Part shown: piece after piece, positions 5,984 to 14,147 of the stretch | Layout of the letters: each line of letters opens with the position of its first letter | How positions within the stretch are numbered: position 1 is the stretch's first letter | Source: an uncultured Eubacteriales bacterium | GTDB lineage: Bacteria > Bacillota > Clostridia > Oscillospirales > Oscillospiraceae | Assembly (NCBI GenBank): GCA_900548625.1 | Contig: URLO01000018.1 | Span: forward strand, 1 to 33,842 | DNA length: 33,842 nucleotides | Direction: 5' to 3' | The notes under the pieces: model-generated | The model's input: the letters and a program-made list of their open reading frames with translations, nothing else | What the model was told of the DNA's origin: nothing | Databases searched by the model: none | Made by a program: the position numbers and the translations under genes

Positions 5984-7207
5984 ATGAAAAAAACAATTCT
6001 CAGAAAATATGCGCAGCTGATCGCCAAGGTCGGTGCGAACGTTCAGAAGGGGCAGGAGGTCTTTATTCACGCCGAGCTTGACCAGCCGGAATTCGTCCAG
6101 ATGGTCGTTGAGGAGTGCTACAAGCTGAAGGCCAAGAAGGTCGTCGTGGATTGGAACTATCAGCCGCTCCAGAAGCTGCACGTCCGCTATCGGAGCCTGT
6201 CCACACTTTCCACGCTCTCCAGCTACGACGAGGCGCGCTGGCAGCACTATGTGGACGTGCTTCCCTGCCGGATCTATCTGATCTCCGAGGATCCCGACGG
6301 CCTCAAGGGCATCAATCAGGAAAAACTGATGAAGTCCCAGCAGAAGCTTTACCCCATCATCAAGCCGTACCGCGATAAGATGGAAAACAAATATCAGTGG
6401 TGCATCGCGGCCGTTCCCGGCGCGGCGTGGGCCAAGAAGCTCTTCCCGGAGCTGCGCACCTCGCAGGCCATCGAAAAGCTGTGGGAAGCCATCCTCGCCA
6501 CCAGCCGCGTGGACGACGATCCCATTGCCGCGTGGGAATCGCACAACAAGGATCTGCACGACCGCTGCGCCTACCTCAACAGCCTCGGCATCGAGGAGCT
6601 GCGCTATCACTCCGCGAACGGTACCGACTTCTCCGTCGGCATGATCCCCGAGGGGGAGTTCAAGGGTGGCGGTGACACCAGCCTTCAGGGCACTTTCTTC
6701 AACCCCAACATTCCCACCGAGGAATGCTTCATCTCCCCGATGAAGGGCAAGGCCGAGGGCGTCGTGTATTCGACGAAGCCGCTGTCCTATCAGGGCCAGC
6801 TGATCGAGGACTTCTGGATCCGCTTCCATGAGGGCAAGGCCGTCGAATGGCACGCGGAGAAGAACAATGAGCTGCTCAGCAAGCTGATCGGCATGGACGA
6901 GGGCAGCGCCTACCTCGGCGAGTGCGCGCTCGTTCCGTTCAACTCCCCCATCAACGAGACCGGCATCCTGTTCTACAACACGCTGTTTGACGAGAACGCC
7001 TGCTGCCATCTCGCGCTCGGCATGGGCTTCGCCGACACCATCCGCGATTTCGAGCACAAGACGCTCGAGGAGTGCCGCGCGCTGGGCGTGAACGATTCCT
7101 CCGTCCACGAGGACTTCATGATCGGCTCGGCAGACCTTTCCATCGATGCAGTCTGCACCGGCGGCAAGACCGTCGCCATCTTCCGCGACGGCACCTGGGC
7201 CTTCTGA
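5984..7207 (+). CDS. M29 family aminopeptidase
   Basis: This is a metallo-aminopeptidase of family M29 (aminopeptidase T/AmpS type), a cytoplasmic enzyme trimming N-terminal residues with two bound metal ions. The 407-residue product has the expected ligand segments in order: NIPTEECFISP, YLGECALVPF, ENACCHLALG and SSVHEDFMIGS, giving two Glu, two His and an Asp. The length is typical. ATG at 5984 is preferred over the TTG just before it because GGAG lies 9 nt upstream. A TATGAT -10 is visible at 5942-5947 with only a weak -35 (TTTCAA at 5920-5925, 16-nt spacer). It is divergent from the M18 aminopeptidase and followed by a GC-rich hairpin. Confidence 0.94.
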   Translation: MKKTILRKYAQLIAKVGANVQKGQEVFIHAELDQPEFVQMVVEECYKLKAKKVVVDWNYQPLQKLHVRYRSLSTLSTLSSYDEARWQHYVDVLPCRIYLISEDPDGLKGINQEKLMKSQQKLYPIIKPYRDKMENKYQWCIAAVPGAAWAKKLFPELRTSQAIEKLWEAILATSRVDDDPIAAWESHNKDLHDRCAYLNSLGIEELRYHSANGTDFSVGMIPEGEFKGGGDTSLQGTFFNPNIPTEECFISPMKGKAEGVVYSTKPLSYQGQLIEDFWIRFHEGKAVEWHAEKNNELLSKLIGMDEGSAYLGECALVPFNSPINETGILFYNTLFDENACCHLALGMGFADTIRDFEHKTLEECRALGVNDSSVHEDFMIGSADLSIDAVCTGGKTVAIFRDGTWAF

Positions 7208-7237
7208 CAGAGCAATAGAGCAATACCGGACAGAAAC

Positions 7238-7264
7238 CCCCGGCTGTGCGCTGCACAGCCGGGG
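7238..7264 (+). terminator. GC-rich hairpin after the M29 gene, probable terminator
   Basis: A perfect 12-bp stem (7238-7249 with 7253-7264, CCCCGGCTGTGC arm) closes a GCT loop. Only TCATTGT follows, so the U-run is poor. It lies 30 nt past the M29 stop and opposite the tRNA terminator. Confidence 0.65.
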
Positions 7265-7295
7265 TCATTGTATGCAAAAGGGGAGATGGGGTCAG

Positions 7296-7334
7296 AAAAA
7301 GAAAAATCGCTGTGAATGAAACATTCACAGCGAT
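7296..7334 (-). terminator. Intrinsic terminator of tRNA-Gly
   Basis: A 13-bp perfect stem (7306-7318 with 7322-7334, ATCGCTGTGAATG arm) closes a 3-nt loop. On the minus strand it is followed by TTTTCTTTTT. It begins 3 nt after the CCA end of the tRNA gene. Confidence 0.95.
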
Positions 7335-7336
7335 CA

Positions 7337-7412
7337 TGGAGCGGGTGACGAGGCTCGAACTCGCTACCTCCACCTTGGCAAGGTGGCGCTCTACCGGATG
7401 AGCTACACCCGC
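7337..7412 (-). tRNA. tRNA-Gly (anticodon GCC), CCA end encoded
   Basis: The minus strand folds as a complete tRNA. It has a 7-bp acceptor (GCGGGTG/CACCCGC), a 4-bp D stem, a 5-bp anticodon stem CCACC/GGTGG with loop TTGCCAA, a variable loop AGGTA, and a 5-bp T stem with loop TTCGAGC. It is followed by discriminator T and an encoded CCA (7337-7339). The anticodon GCC is at 7377-7379 and reads GGC and GGT glycine codons. The tRNA is a single unit with its own promoter and terminator, between the M29 gene and the lipoprotein gene. Confidence 0.98.
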
Positions 7413-7430
7413 ATCTCAAATGCAGGTGTT

Positions 7431-7458
7431 ATTATAGCAGAAAAACGGGAAAAGTCAA
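7431..7458 (-). promoter_or_regulatory. tRNA-Gly promoter
   Basis: Minus strand: TTGACT (7453-7458), 16-nt spacer, TATAAT (7431-7436). Transcription would begin about 10 nt before the mature tRNA end. Confidence 0.85.
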
Positions 7459-7483
7459 GCCCCAAATTGCGCCTTCCGAAAAA

Positions 7484-8716
7484 TTACCCGGCAGGGGGGG
7501 CCGGTAAGGGTTCCGGCTCGCCGGGTTCCTCCGGGGCAGGCTCCTCCTCGGACGGAGAACCCTCCTCCGGGTCAAAGGGCAGCTCGCCCGGCTGCTCCGC
7601 TGCGGGTGCGTCGTCCCCGTCCGGCGGCGTGTCCGGTTCCGGACGGATACAGGCCGGATACTGCGCCGTATCCCAGTAATAGTCCGTCATGTCCGCATCG
7701 CTCAACAGACGCAGCTCGCCGCTCTCCAGAAGGTCACGGAAGGTGTCAACATGGTAATACATGCCGTCCAGAGAGAGAATGTTCCACCAGTGGGCGCTGC
7801 CCTGATACAGCCCGGACACGGTCACGCAGTTCAGTCCGATCTCGTCGCACAGCAGCTGCCAGCTCTGTGCGGCGCTTTTGCTGCTGGTGATGCCGTCACA
7901 CAGATGGGAGTAGACCGGCGTGCTCGTTTCGCGCACAACATAGCTGAAGCGCTCGAGCAGATAGGTAAAAAGAAGCGTGGCCTTTTCCAGCTCTGTGTCG
8001 CGGTAGCGGACATAGACCGAGGCGGCGTGCAGCGTATCGTCCACGGCCTGCGCCATGTCGCGGAGCGTCTGCTCGTCATACGGATAGGTGAAGGTCATCT
8101 CCACAATGCAGGGCGTGCTGTTTTCCGGATAAGAGGTGCAGCGTACCTCCGGCATGGCCATGAGCCTGCCGGGGTTCTGGTCAAAATAGCTCTGCGCCTC
8201 CGCAACGTAGTCCAGCGGCAGATTGAAGCCGGTGTAGAGCACGAGACGGCTTCCGTACCGGTCCATCGTCCTGCGGATCAGCGCCTGCGCGTTGGCGGCG
8301 CTCGAAACGTGCCGCAGCTCGTCCGGGGGGACAATGCCCTGCCGGAACGTGATGTCGATCCCGATCTCATAATACGACACGATCAGCGAGCAGCTGTGCG
8401 TCATATAGTCCACCATGTACGCGCCGTAGGGGTCCTCGCGCGCAATCTGATACGCCGCTGTGCTCAGATCCTCCTCCACATCGCCGCCGTTGTAGCTCTG
8501 CACGCGGATGACACCGTGCTCGATGCCGCCCTTGACAAAGCTGCGGATGGCGTCCTTGAGGCCGGCAAAATCCCGCGCGGACAGCACATCCGCGTTCTGT
8601 GCGACCTCGCCGGAGGTGCTGTGCTCGCTGACGCGCACATACTGCGACGGAACGAACGCAGAACACGCGCTGCATATCAGGCAGAACGCCAGAATCAGGA
8701 ACAAGAGCCGTTTCAT
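7484..8716 (-). CDS. Transglutaminase-like exported protein lacking the catalytic Cys
   Basis: The 410-residue product starts with a lipoprotein-type signal (MKRLLFLILAFCLICSAC), although the residue three before the last Cys is not the usual Leu. About 270-330 resembles a transglutaminase-like domain: DGITSSKSAAQSW, then LCDEIGLNCVTVSG, AHWWNILSLDGMYYHVDTF. The His (H309) and Asp (D324) of the triad are in place, but the position expected for the catalytic Cys is Ser (S279). The middle contains no other domain I recognise. The C-terminal 60 residues are Pro/Glu-rich and of low complexity. ATG at 8716 follows GGAGG with 7-nt spacing. It is 35 nt downstream of yitT, probably co-transcribed. 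A structural or peptide-binding role outside the membrane is possible; catalytic activity is doubtful. Confidence 0.8.
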   Translation of the reverse strand: MKRLLFLILAFCLICSACSAFVPSQYVRVSEHSTSGEVAQNADVLSARDFAGLKDAIRSFVKGGIEHGVIRVQSYNGGDVEEDLSTAAYQIAREDPYGAYMVDYMTHSCSLIVSYYEIGIDITFRQGIVPPDELRHVSSAANAQALIRRTMDRYGSRLVLYTGFNLPLDYVAEAQSYFDQNPGRLMAMPEVRCTSYPENSTPCIVEMTFTYPYDEQTLRDMAQAVDDTLHAASVYVRYRDTELEKATLLFTYLLERFSYVVRETSTPVYSHLCDGITSSKSAAQSWQLLCDEIGLNCVTVSGLYQGSAHWWNILSLDGMYYHVDTFRDLLESGELRLLSDADMTDYYWDTAQYPACIRPEPDTPPDGDDAPAAEQPGELPFDPEEGSPSEEEPAPEEPGEPEPLPAPPAG

Positions 8717-8751
8717 GCGTGCGCCTCCTTTTGCCGCAGAGTGGGGACGGG

Positions 8752-9618
8752 TCAAATCGTGTCGGAATAGCGCATGAAGCCCTCGCCAAGGACCTGATGC
8801 GCGTCTTGCAGGATCATGAAGGCATTGGGGTCGATGCGGCTGACCAGATCTTTCAGCTCCGTGATCTGGCGGCGGCGGATGGCGCACATGACGACCTGGC
8901 GGCTGTCTCCGTGATAGCCGCCGTGCGCATCCAGAAGCGTGGTGCCGCGTTCGAGCTTGCGTGCGATCTCCGCGACGATTTCAGAGTATTTGTCGGAGAT
9001 GATGAGTGCCATGGAGGAATAGTCCAGACCGTAGATCACGCTGTCCATGACCAGCGCCGAGACATACAGCGGCAGGGCAGAGTAGAGCGTTCTGGTGATG
9101 TCGTGGAACACGACGCCCGTCAGCGTGACGGTGATGATGTCGAGGATGAGCATGAGACGGCTGAGCTTCAGTCTGCGGAAGCGCTTGCGCAGCAGCTTTG
9201 CCATGATGTCAGAGCCGCCCGTGGAGGCGCCTGCCATAAACACGAGGCCAAGGCCGAGTCCGGTCAGACCGCCGCCGTAGAGCGCCGCCAGCATCAGATC
9301 GATTTTGGGAACGGGAATGATCGTCAGAAGGTCGAGCAGAACGGTGCTGAACAGCATGCCGAGCATGGAGCCGATGAAGAAGCGCCGTCCAAGCTCCTTA
9401 TAGCCGAGCAGGAACAGGGGGATGTTGATGGCGGCGAAATACGCGCCGATGCTGCCGAAGCCGAGCAGCTCGCGCAGGATCATGGCGATGCCGGTGATGC
9501 CGCCGACGTTGATGTTGTTCGGGTCCAGAAAGAGGTCGAAGCCGAGTGAAAAGACCGTGCAGCCAAGTAGGATCGTGCCGACAAATTTGAGTTCTCTCCA
9601 AATGATTTCCCGTTTCAA
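8752..9618 (-). CDS. YitT family membrane protein (DUF161/DUF2179)
   Basis: The 288-residue protein has several hydrophobic segments in its first 200 residues, with the family's NNINVGGITGIAMIL and GASTGGSDIMAKLL motifs. A soluble DUF2179 domain follows at the C-terminus (about 205-285). The function of YitT proteins is not established; some are thought to be transporters. A GTG at 9633 opens the frame, but the likely start is TTG at 9618, because GGAGGA (9625-9630) would fall inside a longer protein and is spaced about 6-7 nt from the TTG. It follows parC by 54 nt and precedes the lipoprotein gene; no convincing promoter of its own was found. Confidence 0.9.
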   Translation of the reverse strand: MKREIIWRELKFVGTILLGCTVFSLGFDLFLDPNNINVGGITGIAMILRELLGFGSIGAYFAAINIPLFLLGYKELGRRFFIGSMLGMLFSTVLLDLLTIIPVPKIDLMLAALYGGGLTGLGLGLVFMAGASTGGSDIMAKLLRKRFRRLKLSRLMLILDIITVTLTGVVFHDITRTLYSALPLYVSALVMDSVIYGLDYSSMALIISDKYSEIVAEIARKLERGTTLLDAHGGYHGDSRQVVMCAIRRRQITELKDLVSRIDPNAFMILQDAHQVLGEGFMRYSDTI

Positions 9619-9672
9619 GCGAATTCCTCCCACAAATTACTCGATTTTGATTTCCTGCCTACAAGCTTCTGT

Positions 9673-11907
9673 TTATAATTCCAGCGAGATCTGTTTCTCC
9701 TCGCTGTCCTCCTCGCGCAGCAGTGCGCCCGCTGCCGGAAGCGTCCGCGTGCGGTAGCGGGACTCGTTGACGATGCCGGCCTGCGCCAGCGGGACGGCGC
9801 GCTGCAAGACAGCCTTTTTCTTGAGCGCCATCACAGCCACGCCCTGCGTGGCGCGCGTGGTCTTGACGGCGATCTGCGCCGTGGAGAAGATGAGGCAGCG
9901 CCCGTCCGAGGCGTAGAGCGCGATCTGTGCGTCCTCGCAGAGCGGCAGAATGGCGCGGATGGGGCTCTTATCGGAATAGGCGCCCGTCAGACGCTTGCGG
10001 TTCGTCTTTGTCTCATAGCCCGCGAGCGCGACCTTGGCGGCCTTGCCGTTTTCAAAGACAAAGAGGATCTTGCCCTGATAATCGCCCGGCAGCACGGCGG
10101 TCAGGAAGCTCTCGCCCTCGTCAAAGCCGAGCTTTCCGGCGAGATATTCGCCCAGCACCGAGGCCTTGGAATCCTCGAAGTCACTCAGGCGGCACTTATA
10201 GACCTGACATTTGTCGGTAAAGACCAGAAGCTCCTGATTGTTGCTCGTCTCCTGCGAGAAAAGCAGGCCGTCGCCCTCCTTGAACTTCTGCTCGCTCGCC
10301 ATGCGCAGCGACTGCGGCGTGATCTTCTTGAAATAGCCCTCGCGTGAGACGAAGACGGTGACGGGATAGTCCGGCACGTCCGGCTCCTCGTCCGGCGCGT
10401 CCTCGTGATCGTAGACCAGCGTGGTCATGCGCTCCTTGCCGTACTTGTCCGCCACGGCCCTGAGCTCCTTGACGATGACGTCGCGGAGCTTTTGCTCGCT
10501 TTTCAAAAGCGCGTCCAGCTCGGCGATCTCCTTTTCCAGTTCGCTCGTTTCCTCGAGCTTTTTGAGGATGTATTCCTTGTTGATGTTGCGCAGCTTGATC
10601 TCAGCGACAAAGTTTGCCTGGATCTCGTCGATGCCGAAGCCGATCATCAGGTTCGGTACGACCTCGGCATCCAGCTCCGTCTCGCGGATGATGGCGATGG
10701 CCTTGTCGATGTCGAGCAGGATCCTGCCAAGACCCTTGAGCAGATGCAGGCGGTCGCGCTTTTTCTGGAGATTGAAGTACACGCGCCGGCGCACGCATTC
10801 GGTGCGCCATGCCGTCCACTCCGTCAGGATCTCGCGCACACCCATCACGCGCGGCTGCCCGGCGATCAGGATGTTGAAGTTGCAGCCGAACGAGTCTTGC
10901 AGCGTCGTGGCCTTAAAGAGCTTCTGCATGAGCTTTTCCGGGTCGACGCCGCGCTTGAGGTCGATGGTGAGCTTGAGACCGTTCAGATCGGTCTCGTCGC
11001 GCATGTCGGCGATCTCGCGGATCTTTCCGGCCTTGATCAGCTCCGCGACCTTGTCCATGATGATCTCCGTCGCGGTGGTGTAGGGGATCTCATAGATCTC
11101 GATCATGTTGCCGTCCTTGAGATAACGCCATTTGGCGCGCAGACGGAACGTGCCGCGGCCGGTGTTGTAGATCTGGAGCATTTCCGCCGCATCGTAGAGG
11201 ATCTCGCCGCCGGTCGGAAAATCGGGTGCGGGAAGCGTGTCCAGCAGGTCGGCGTCCGGGTTTTTGATGAGCGCGGCGGCGGTAGCGCACACCTCGCGGA
11301 GGTTGAAGGAGCAGATGTTGGACGCCATGCCGACGGCGATGCCCATGTTGGCCGAGACCAGCACGTTCGGGAACGTGGTCGGCAGGAGCGACGGCTCCTG
11401 CATGGTCGAGTCGTAGTTGTCAACAAAGTCAACGGTATCGGAGTCGATGTCGCGGAACAGCTCGGCGCAGAGCGGGTCGAGCTTTGCCTCGGTGTAACGC
11501 GAGGCGGCGTAGGCCATGTCGCGCGAGTAGACCTTGCCGAAGTTGCCCTTCGAGTCAACAAACGGATGCAGCAGCGATTCGTTGCCGCGCGCAAGGCGCA
11601 CCATCGTCTCATAGATGGCCTGATCGCCGTGGGGGTTGAGGCGCATGGTCTGGCCGACGATGTTGGCGGATTTTGTCCGCGCGCCGGTCAGAAGGCCCAT
11701 TTTGTACATCGTATACAGGAGCTTGCGGTGAGACGGCTTGAAGCCGTCGATCTCCGGGATGGCGCGCGAGACGATGACCGACATGGCGTAGGGCATGTAG
11801 TTCGTCTCGAGCGTATCGCAGATGGCCTGCTCCACGGTCGCGCCGCGCAGCCCCTGCACCTTCGGATCGATCCGCTTTTTTGCTTCGGTTTCTTTTTTCT
11901 TTGCCAT
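9673..11907 (-). CDS. parC: Type IIA topoisomerase subunit A (ParC-like)
   Basis: This is the DNA-cleaving subunit of a type IIA topoisomerase, predicted to decatenate chromosomes with the ParE-like partner encoded 32 nt upstream. The 744-residue product has the winged-helix catalytic region with the DNA-linking Tyr at Y138 (AASRYTEAKL), followed by tower, coiled-coil and a C-terminal beta-pinwheel region (about 500-735). It is shorter than a typical GyrA (over 800 residues) and I see no GyrA box, which favours ParC over GyrA. At the quinolone-contact positions it has NPHGDQAIYE, so the usual Ser is Gln (Q96) and the acidic residue is Glu (E100). ATG at 11907 follows AAAGGA about 10 nt upstream. 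Confidence 0.92.
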   Translation of the reverse strand: MAKKKETEAKKRIDPKVQGLRGATVEQAICDTLETNYMPYAMSVIVSRAIPEIDGFKPSHRKLLYTMYKMGLLTGARTKSANIVGQTMRLNPHGDQAIYETMVRLARGNESLLHPFVDSKGNFGKVYSRDMAYAASRYTEAKLDPLCAELFRDIDSDTVDFVDNYDSTMQEPSLLPTTFPNVLVSANMGIAVGMASNICSFNLREVCATAAALIKNPDADLLDTLPAPDFPTGGEILYDAAEMLQIYNTGRGTFRLRAKWRYLKDGNMIEIYEIPYTTATEIIMDKVAELIKAGKIREIADMRDETDLNGLKLTIDLKRGVDPEKLMQKLFKATTLQDSFGCNFNILIAGQPRVMGVREILTEWTAWRTECVRRRVYFNLQKKRDRLHLLKGLGRILLDIDKAIAIIRETELDAEVVPNLMIGFGIDEIQANFVAEIKLRNINKEYILKKLEETSELEKEIAELDALLKSEQKLRDVIVKELRAVADKYGKERMTTLVYDHEDAPDEEPDVPDYPVTVFVSREGYFKKITPQSLRMASEQKFKEGDGLLFSQETSNNQELLVFTDKCQVYKCRLSDFEDSKASVLGEYLAGKLGFDEGESFLTAVLPGDYQGKILFVFENGKAAKVALAGYETKTNRKRLTGAYSDKSPIRAILPLCEDAQIALYASDGRCLIFSTAQIAVKTTRATQGVAVMALKKKAVLQRAVPLAQAGIVNESRYRTRTLPAAGALLREEDSEEKQISLEL

Positions 11908-11939
11908 TTTTTTCGTCCTTTGCCCTCGTGCTGCCGGCG

Positions 11940-13925
11940 TTACGACACGTCGAGCTGATCGAGGTATTTATAGCCGTTTTCGGCGATGTGGTCCTTGCGG
12001 CCCTGGAGATTGTCACCCAGCAGCAGGTCGAAGATCTGCTGCGTCCGCTCGACGTCCTCGGGCATGACCTTGATGAGACGGCGCGTTTCGGGATTCATCG
12101 TCGTCATCCACATCATTTCCGGGTCGTTCTCGCCAAGACCCTTTGAGCGCTGGACGGTGATCTTTTTGCCGTCCAGCTCTTTGACAATGGCGGCCTTCTC
12201 CGCCTCGGTATAGGCAAACCACGTCTTGTCCTTGCAGCCGATCTCGTACAGCGGCGACTCGGCGATGTAGACGTAGCCCTCACGGATGAGGGTGGGGCAG
12301 AGGCGGTAGATCATGGTCAGGATCAGCGTCCGGATCTGGTAGCCGTCCACGTCGGCGTCGGTGCAGATGACGACCTTGTTCCAGCGGAGGCTTCCGAGGT
12401 CAAACGGCGGCAGATCCTTTGCGATCTTTTTCGTCTGCACCTCCACGCCGCAGCCGAGCACGCGGATGAGATCGGTGATGATCTCTGATTTGAAAATGCG
12501 GTCGTAATCCGCCTTCAGGCAGTTGAGGATCTTGCCGCGGACGGGCATGATGCCCTGAAATTCCGCGTCGCGCGAGAGCTTGACCGAGCCGAGTGCGGAA
12601 TCGCCCTCGACGATGTAGATCTCACGCCGCGAGACGTCCTTTGTCCGGCAGTCGACGAATTTCTGCACACGGTTGGAGATGTCAAGGTTGCCGGTCAGCT
12701 TTTTCTTGATGGTGACGCGCGCCTTTTCCGCCGATTCACGGCTGCGCTTGTTGACGAGCACCTGATCGGCGATGCGGTCGGCCTCCTGCTTGTTTTCGAT
12801 GAAGTAGATGTTCAGGCGGCTGCGGAAAAACTCGGTCATGGCCTCCTGAACGAACCGGTTGGTGATGGCCTTTTTCGTCTGGTTTTCATACGAGGTCTGC
12901 GTGGAGAAGCAGTTCGTCACCAGCACCAGACAGTCCGCCACGTCCTGAAACGTGATCTTCGACTCGCCCTTGGCGTATTTGTTTGTCTGCTTGAGATAGG
13001 CGTCAATGGCGTAGACAAAGGCGTTCTTCGCCGCCTTCTCCGGCGCGCCGCCGTGCTCGAGCCACGAGGAATTGTGATAATACTCGGTGAGGCTGATCTT
13101 ATTGGAGAAGCAGACCGCGGCGGAAATGCGGACCTTATACTCGGGCTTGTCCTCGCGGTCGCGGCCTCTGCGCTCAGCCTCCCAGTACTGCGGCATGGTG
13201 AGCGCCTGATCCTCGGTCAGCTCGCGGACGTAGTCCAAAATACCCTGCTGATAACAGTAGTCCGCCGTTTCGAATTTTCCGGGCGCGGACTCATTGCGGA
13301 AGCGGAACGTGACGCCCGCGTTTACAACGGCCTGACGCTTGAGCATGTCCTCGAAATACTCCTTCGGGACGCGGATGTCGGTAAAGACGTCCAGATCCGG
13401 CAGCCAGCGGAACGTGGAGCCGGTCTTGCGGCGGTCGGTCGGCTCCTTGCCCATCTCCCCGACAAGCTCGCCGCGTTCAAAGTGCAGAGAGTATTTCCAG
13501 CCGTCGCGGCGGATGGTCGCGTCAAAATAGCGCGAGGCATACTGCGTGGCGCACGCGCCAAGGCCGTTGAGACCGAGCGAGAATTCATAGTCGCCGCCGG
13601 CGTTGTTGTCGTACTTGCCGCCCGCGTACAGCTCGCAGAAAACCAGCTCCCAGTTGTAGCGGCCCTCTTTTTCGTTCCAGTCAACGGGGCAGCCGCGGCC
13701 GAAGTCCTCGACCTCGATGGAGCAGTCGGCATAGCGCGTCACGATCACAAGATCGCCGTGACCCTCGCGCGCCTCGTCGATGGCGTTGGATAAAATTTCA
13801 AATATTGCGTGCTCGCAGCCCTCCAGCCCGTCGGAGCCGAAGATGACGGCGGGGCGCTTGCGCACGCGGTCGGCGCCCTTGAGGGCGGAGATGCTGTCGT
13901 TGCCGTAGGATTGTTGTTTGTTCAT
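11940..13925 (-). CDS. parE: Type IIA topoisomerase subunit B (ParE-like)
   Basis: This is the ATPase subunit that pairs with the ParC-like protein. The 661-residue product has GHKL motifs (EILSNAIDEA, EVEDFGRGCPVD, LGLNGLGACATQYAS), the transducer domain and a TOPRIM domain (IVEGDSALGSVK, then DADVDGYQIRTLILT). The TOPRIM motif differs from the usual EGDSAGGSA by Leu for the first Gly after Ala, and DADVDG is followed by YQI instead of the common AHI. This marks a divergent subfamily; the acidic metal ligands are kept. ATG at 13925 follows GAGGAA; upstream in-frame codons do not look coding. A strong promoter at 13983-14011 drives parE-parC and possibly yitT and the lipoprotein gene. Confidence 0.93.
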   Translation of the reverse strand: MNKQQSYGNDSISALKGADRVRKRPAVIFGSDGLEGCEHAIFEILSNAIDEAREGHGDLVIVTRYADCSIEVEDFGRGCPVDWNEKEGRYNWELVFCELYAGGKYDNNAGGDYEFSLGLNGLGACATQYASRYFDATIRRDGWKYSLHFERGELVGEMGKEPTDRRKTGSTFRWLPDLDVFTDIRVPKEYFEDMLKRQAVVNAGVTFRFRNESAPGKFETADYCYQQGILDYVRELTEDQALTMPQYWEAERRGRDREDKPEYKVRISAAVCFSNKISLTEYYHNSSWLEHGGAPEKAAKNAFVYAIDAYLKQTNKYAKGESKITFQDVADCLVLVTNCFSTQTSYENQTKKAITNRFVQEAMTEFFRSRLNIYFIENKQEADRIADQVLVNKRSRESAEKARVTIKKKLTGNLDISNRVQKFVDCRTKDVSRREIYIVEGDSALGSVKLSRDAEFQGIMPVRGKILNCLKADYDRIFKSEIITDLIRVLGCGVEVQTKKIAKDLPPFDLGSLRWNKVVICTDADVDGYQIRTLILTMIYRLCPTLIREGYVYIAESPLYEIGCKDKTWFAYTEAEKAAIVKELDGKKITVQRSKGLGENDPEMMWMTTMNPETRRLIKVMPEDVERTQQIFDLLLGDNLQGRKDHIAENGYKYLDQLDVS

Positions 13926-13982
13926 TGCTTCCTCACATATTCTGGCGTTTGATAAGGCATTAAAACCCACTATATTGTTATT

Positions 13983-14011
13983 AGTATATCCGTTTTTGCC
14001 GGTGAAGTCAA
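13983..14011 (-). promoter_or_regulatory. parE-parC promoter
   Basis: Minus strand: TTGACT (14006-14011), 17-nt spacer, TATACT (13983-13988). The start is about 50 nt before the parE ATG. Confidence 0.85.
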
Positions 14012-14088
14012 GATTTCCCGCGCACCGCGCCGCTGCGGACGGAGTGAAGCAGGGAAAAAGATTGTCCCGATTTTCGGCAAATGGCCAG

Positions 14089-14117
14089 TTGCAATCCGCG
14101 CCTTTTCGCGGTATCAT
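14089..14117 (+). promoter_or_regulatory. Promoter of the DUF1846-GH3-pspC operon
   Basis: TTGCAA (14089-14094), 17-nt spacer, TATCAT (14112-14117). The start falls about 25 nt before the ATG at 14148. It is divergent from the parE promoter, with about 78 nt between the two -35 boxes. Confidence 0.75.
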
Positions 14118-14147
14118 TTAAGTTGAGAAAATGTTGAGGTGTTTCCA

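Noticed and set aside
9619..9633. GTG at 9633 as the yitT start
   Set aside because: It would place the GGAGGA ribosome-binding site inside the coding region; the TTG at 9618 is correctly spaced from it.
10405..11958. 517-codon plus-strand open frame opposite parC
   Set aside because: Antisense shadow of a clearly identified topoisomerase gene; no ribosome site or domain.
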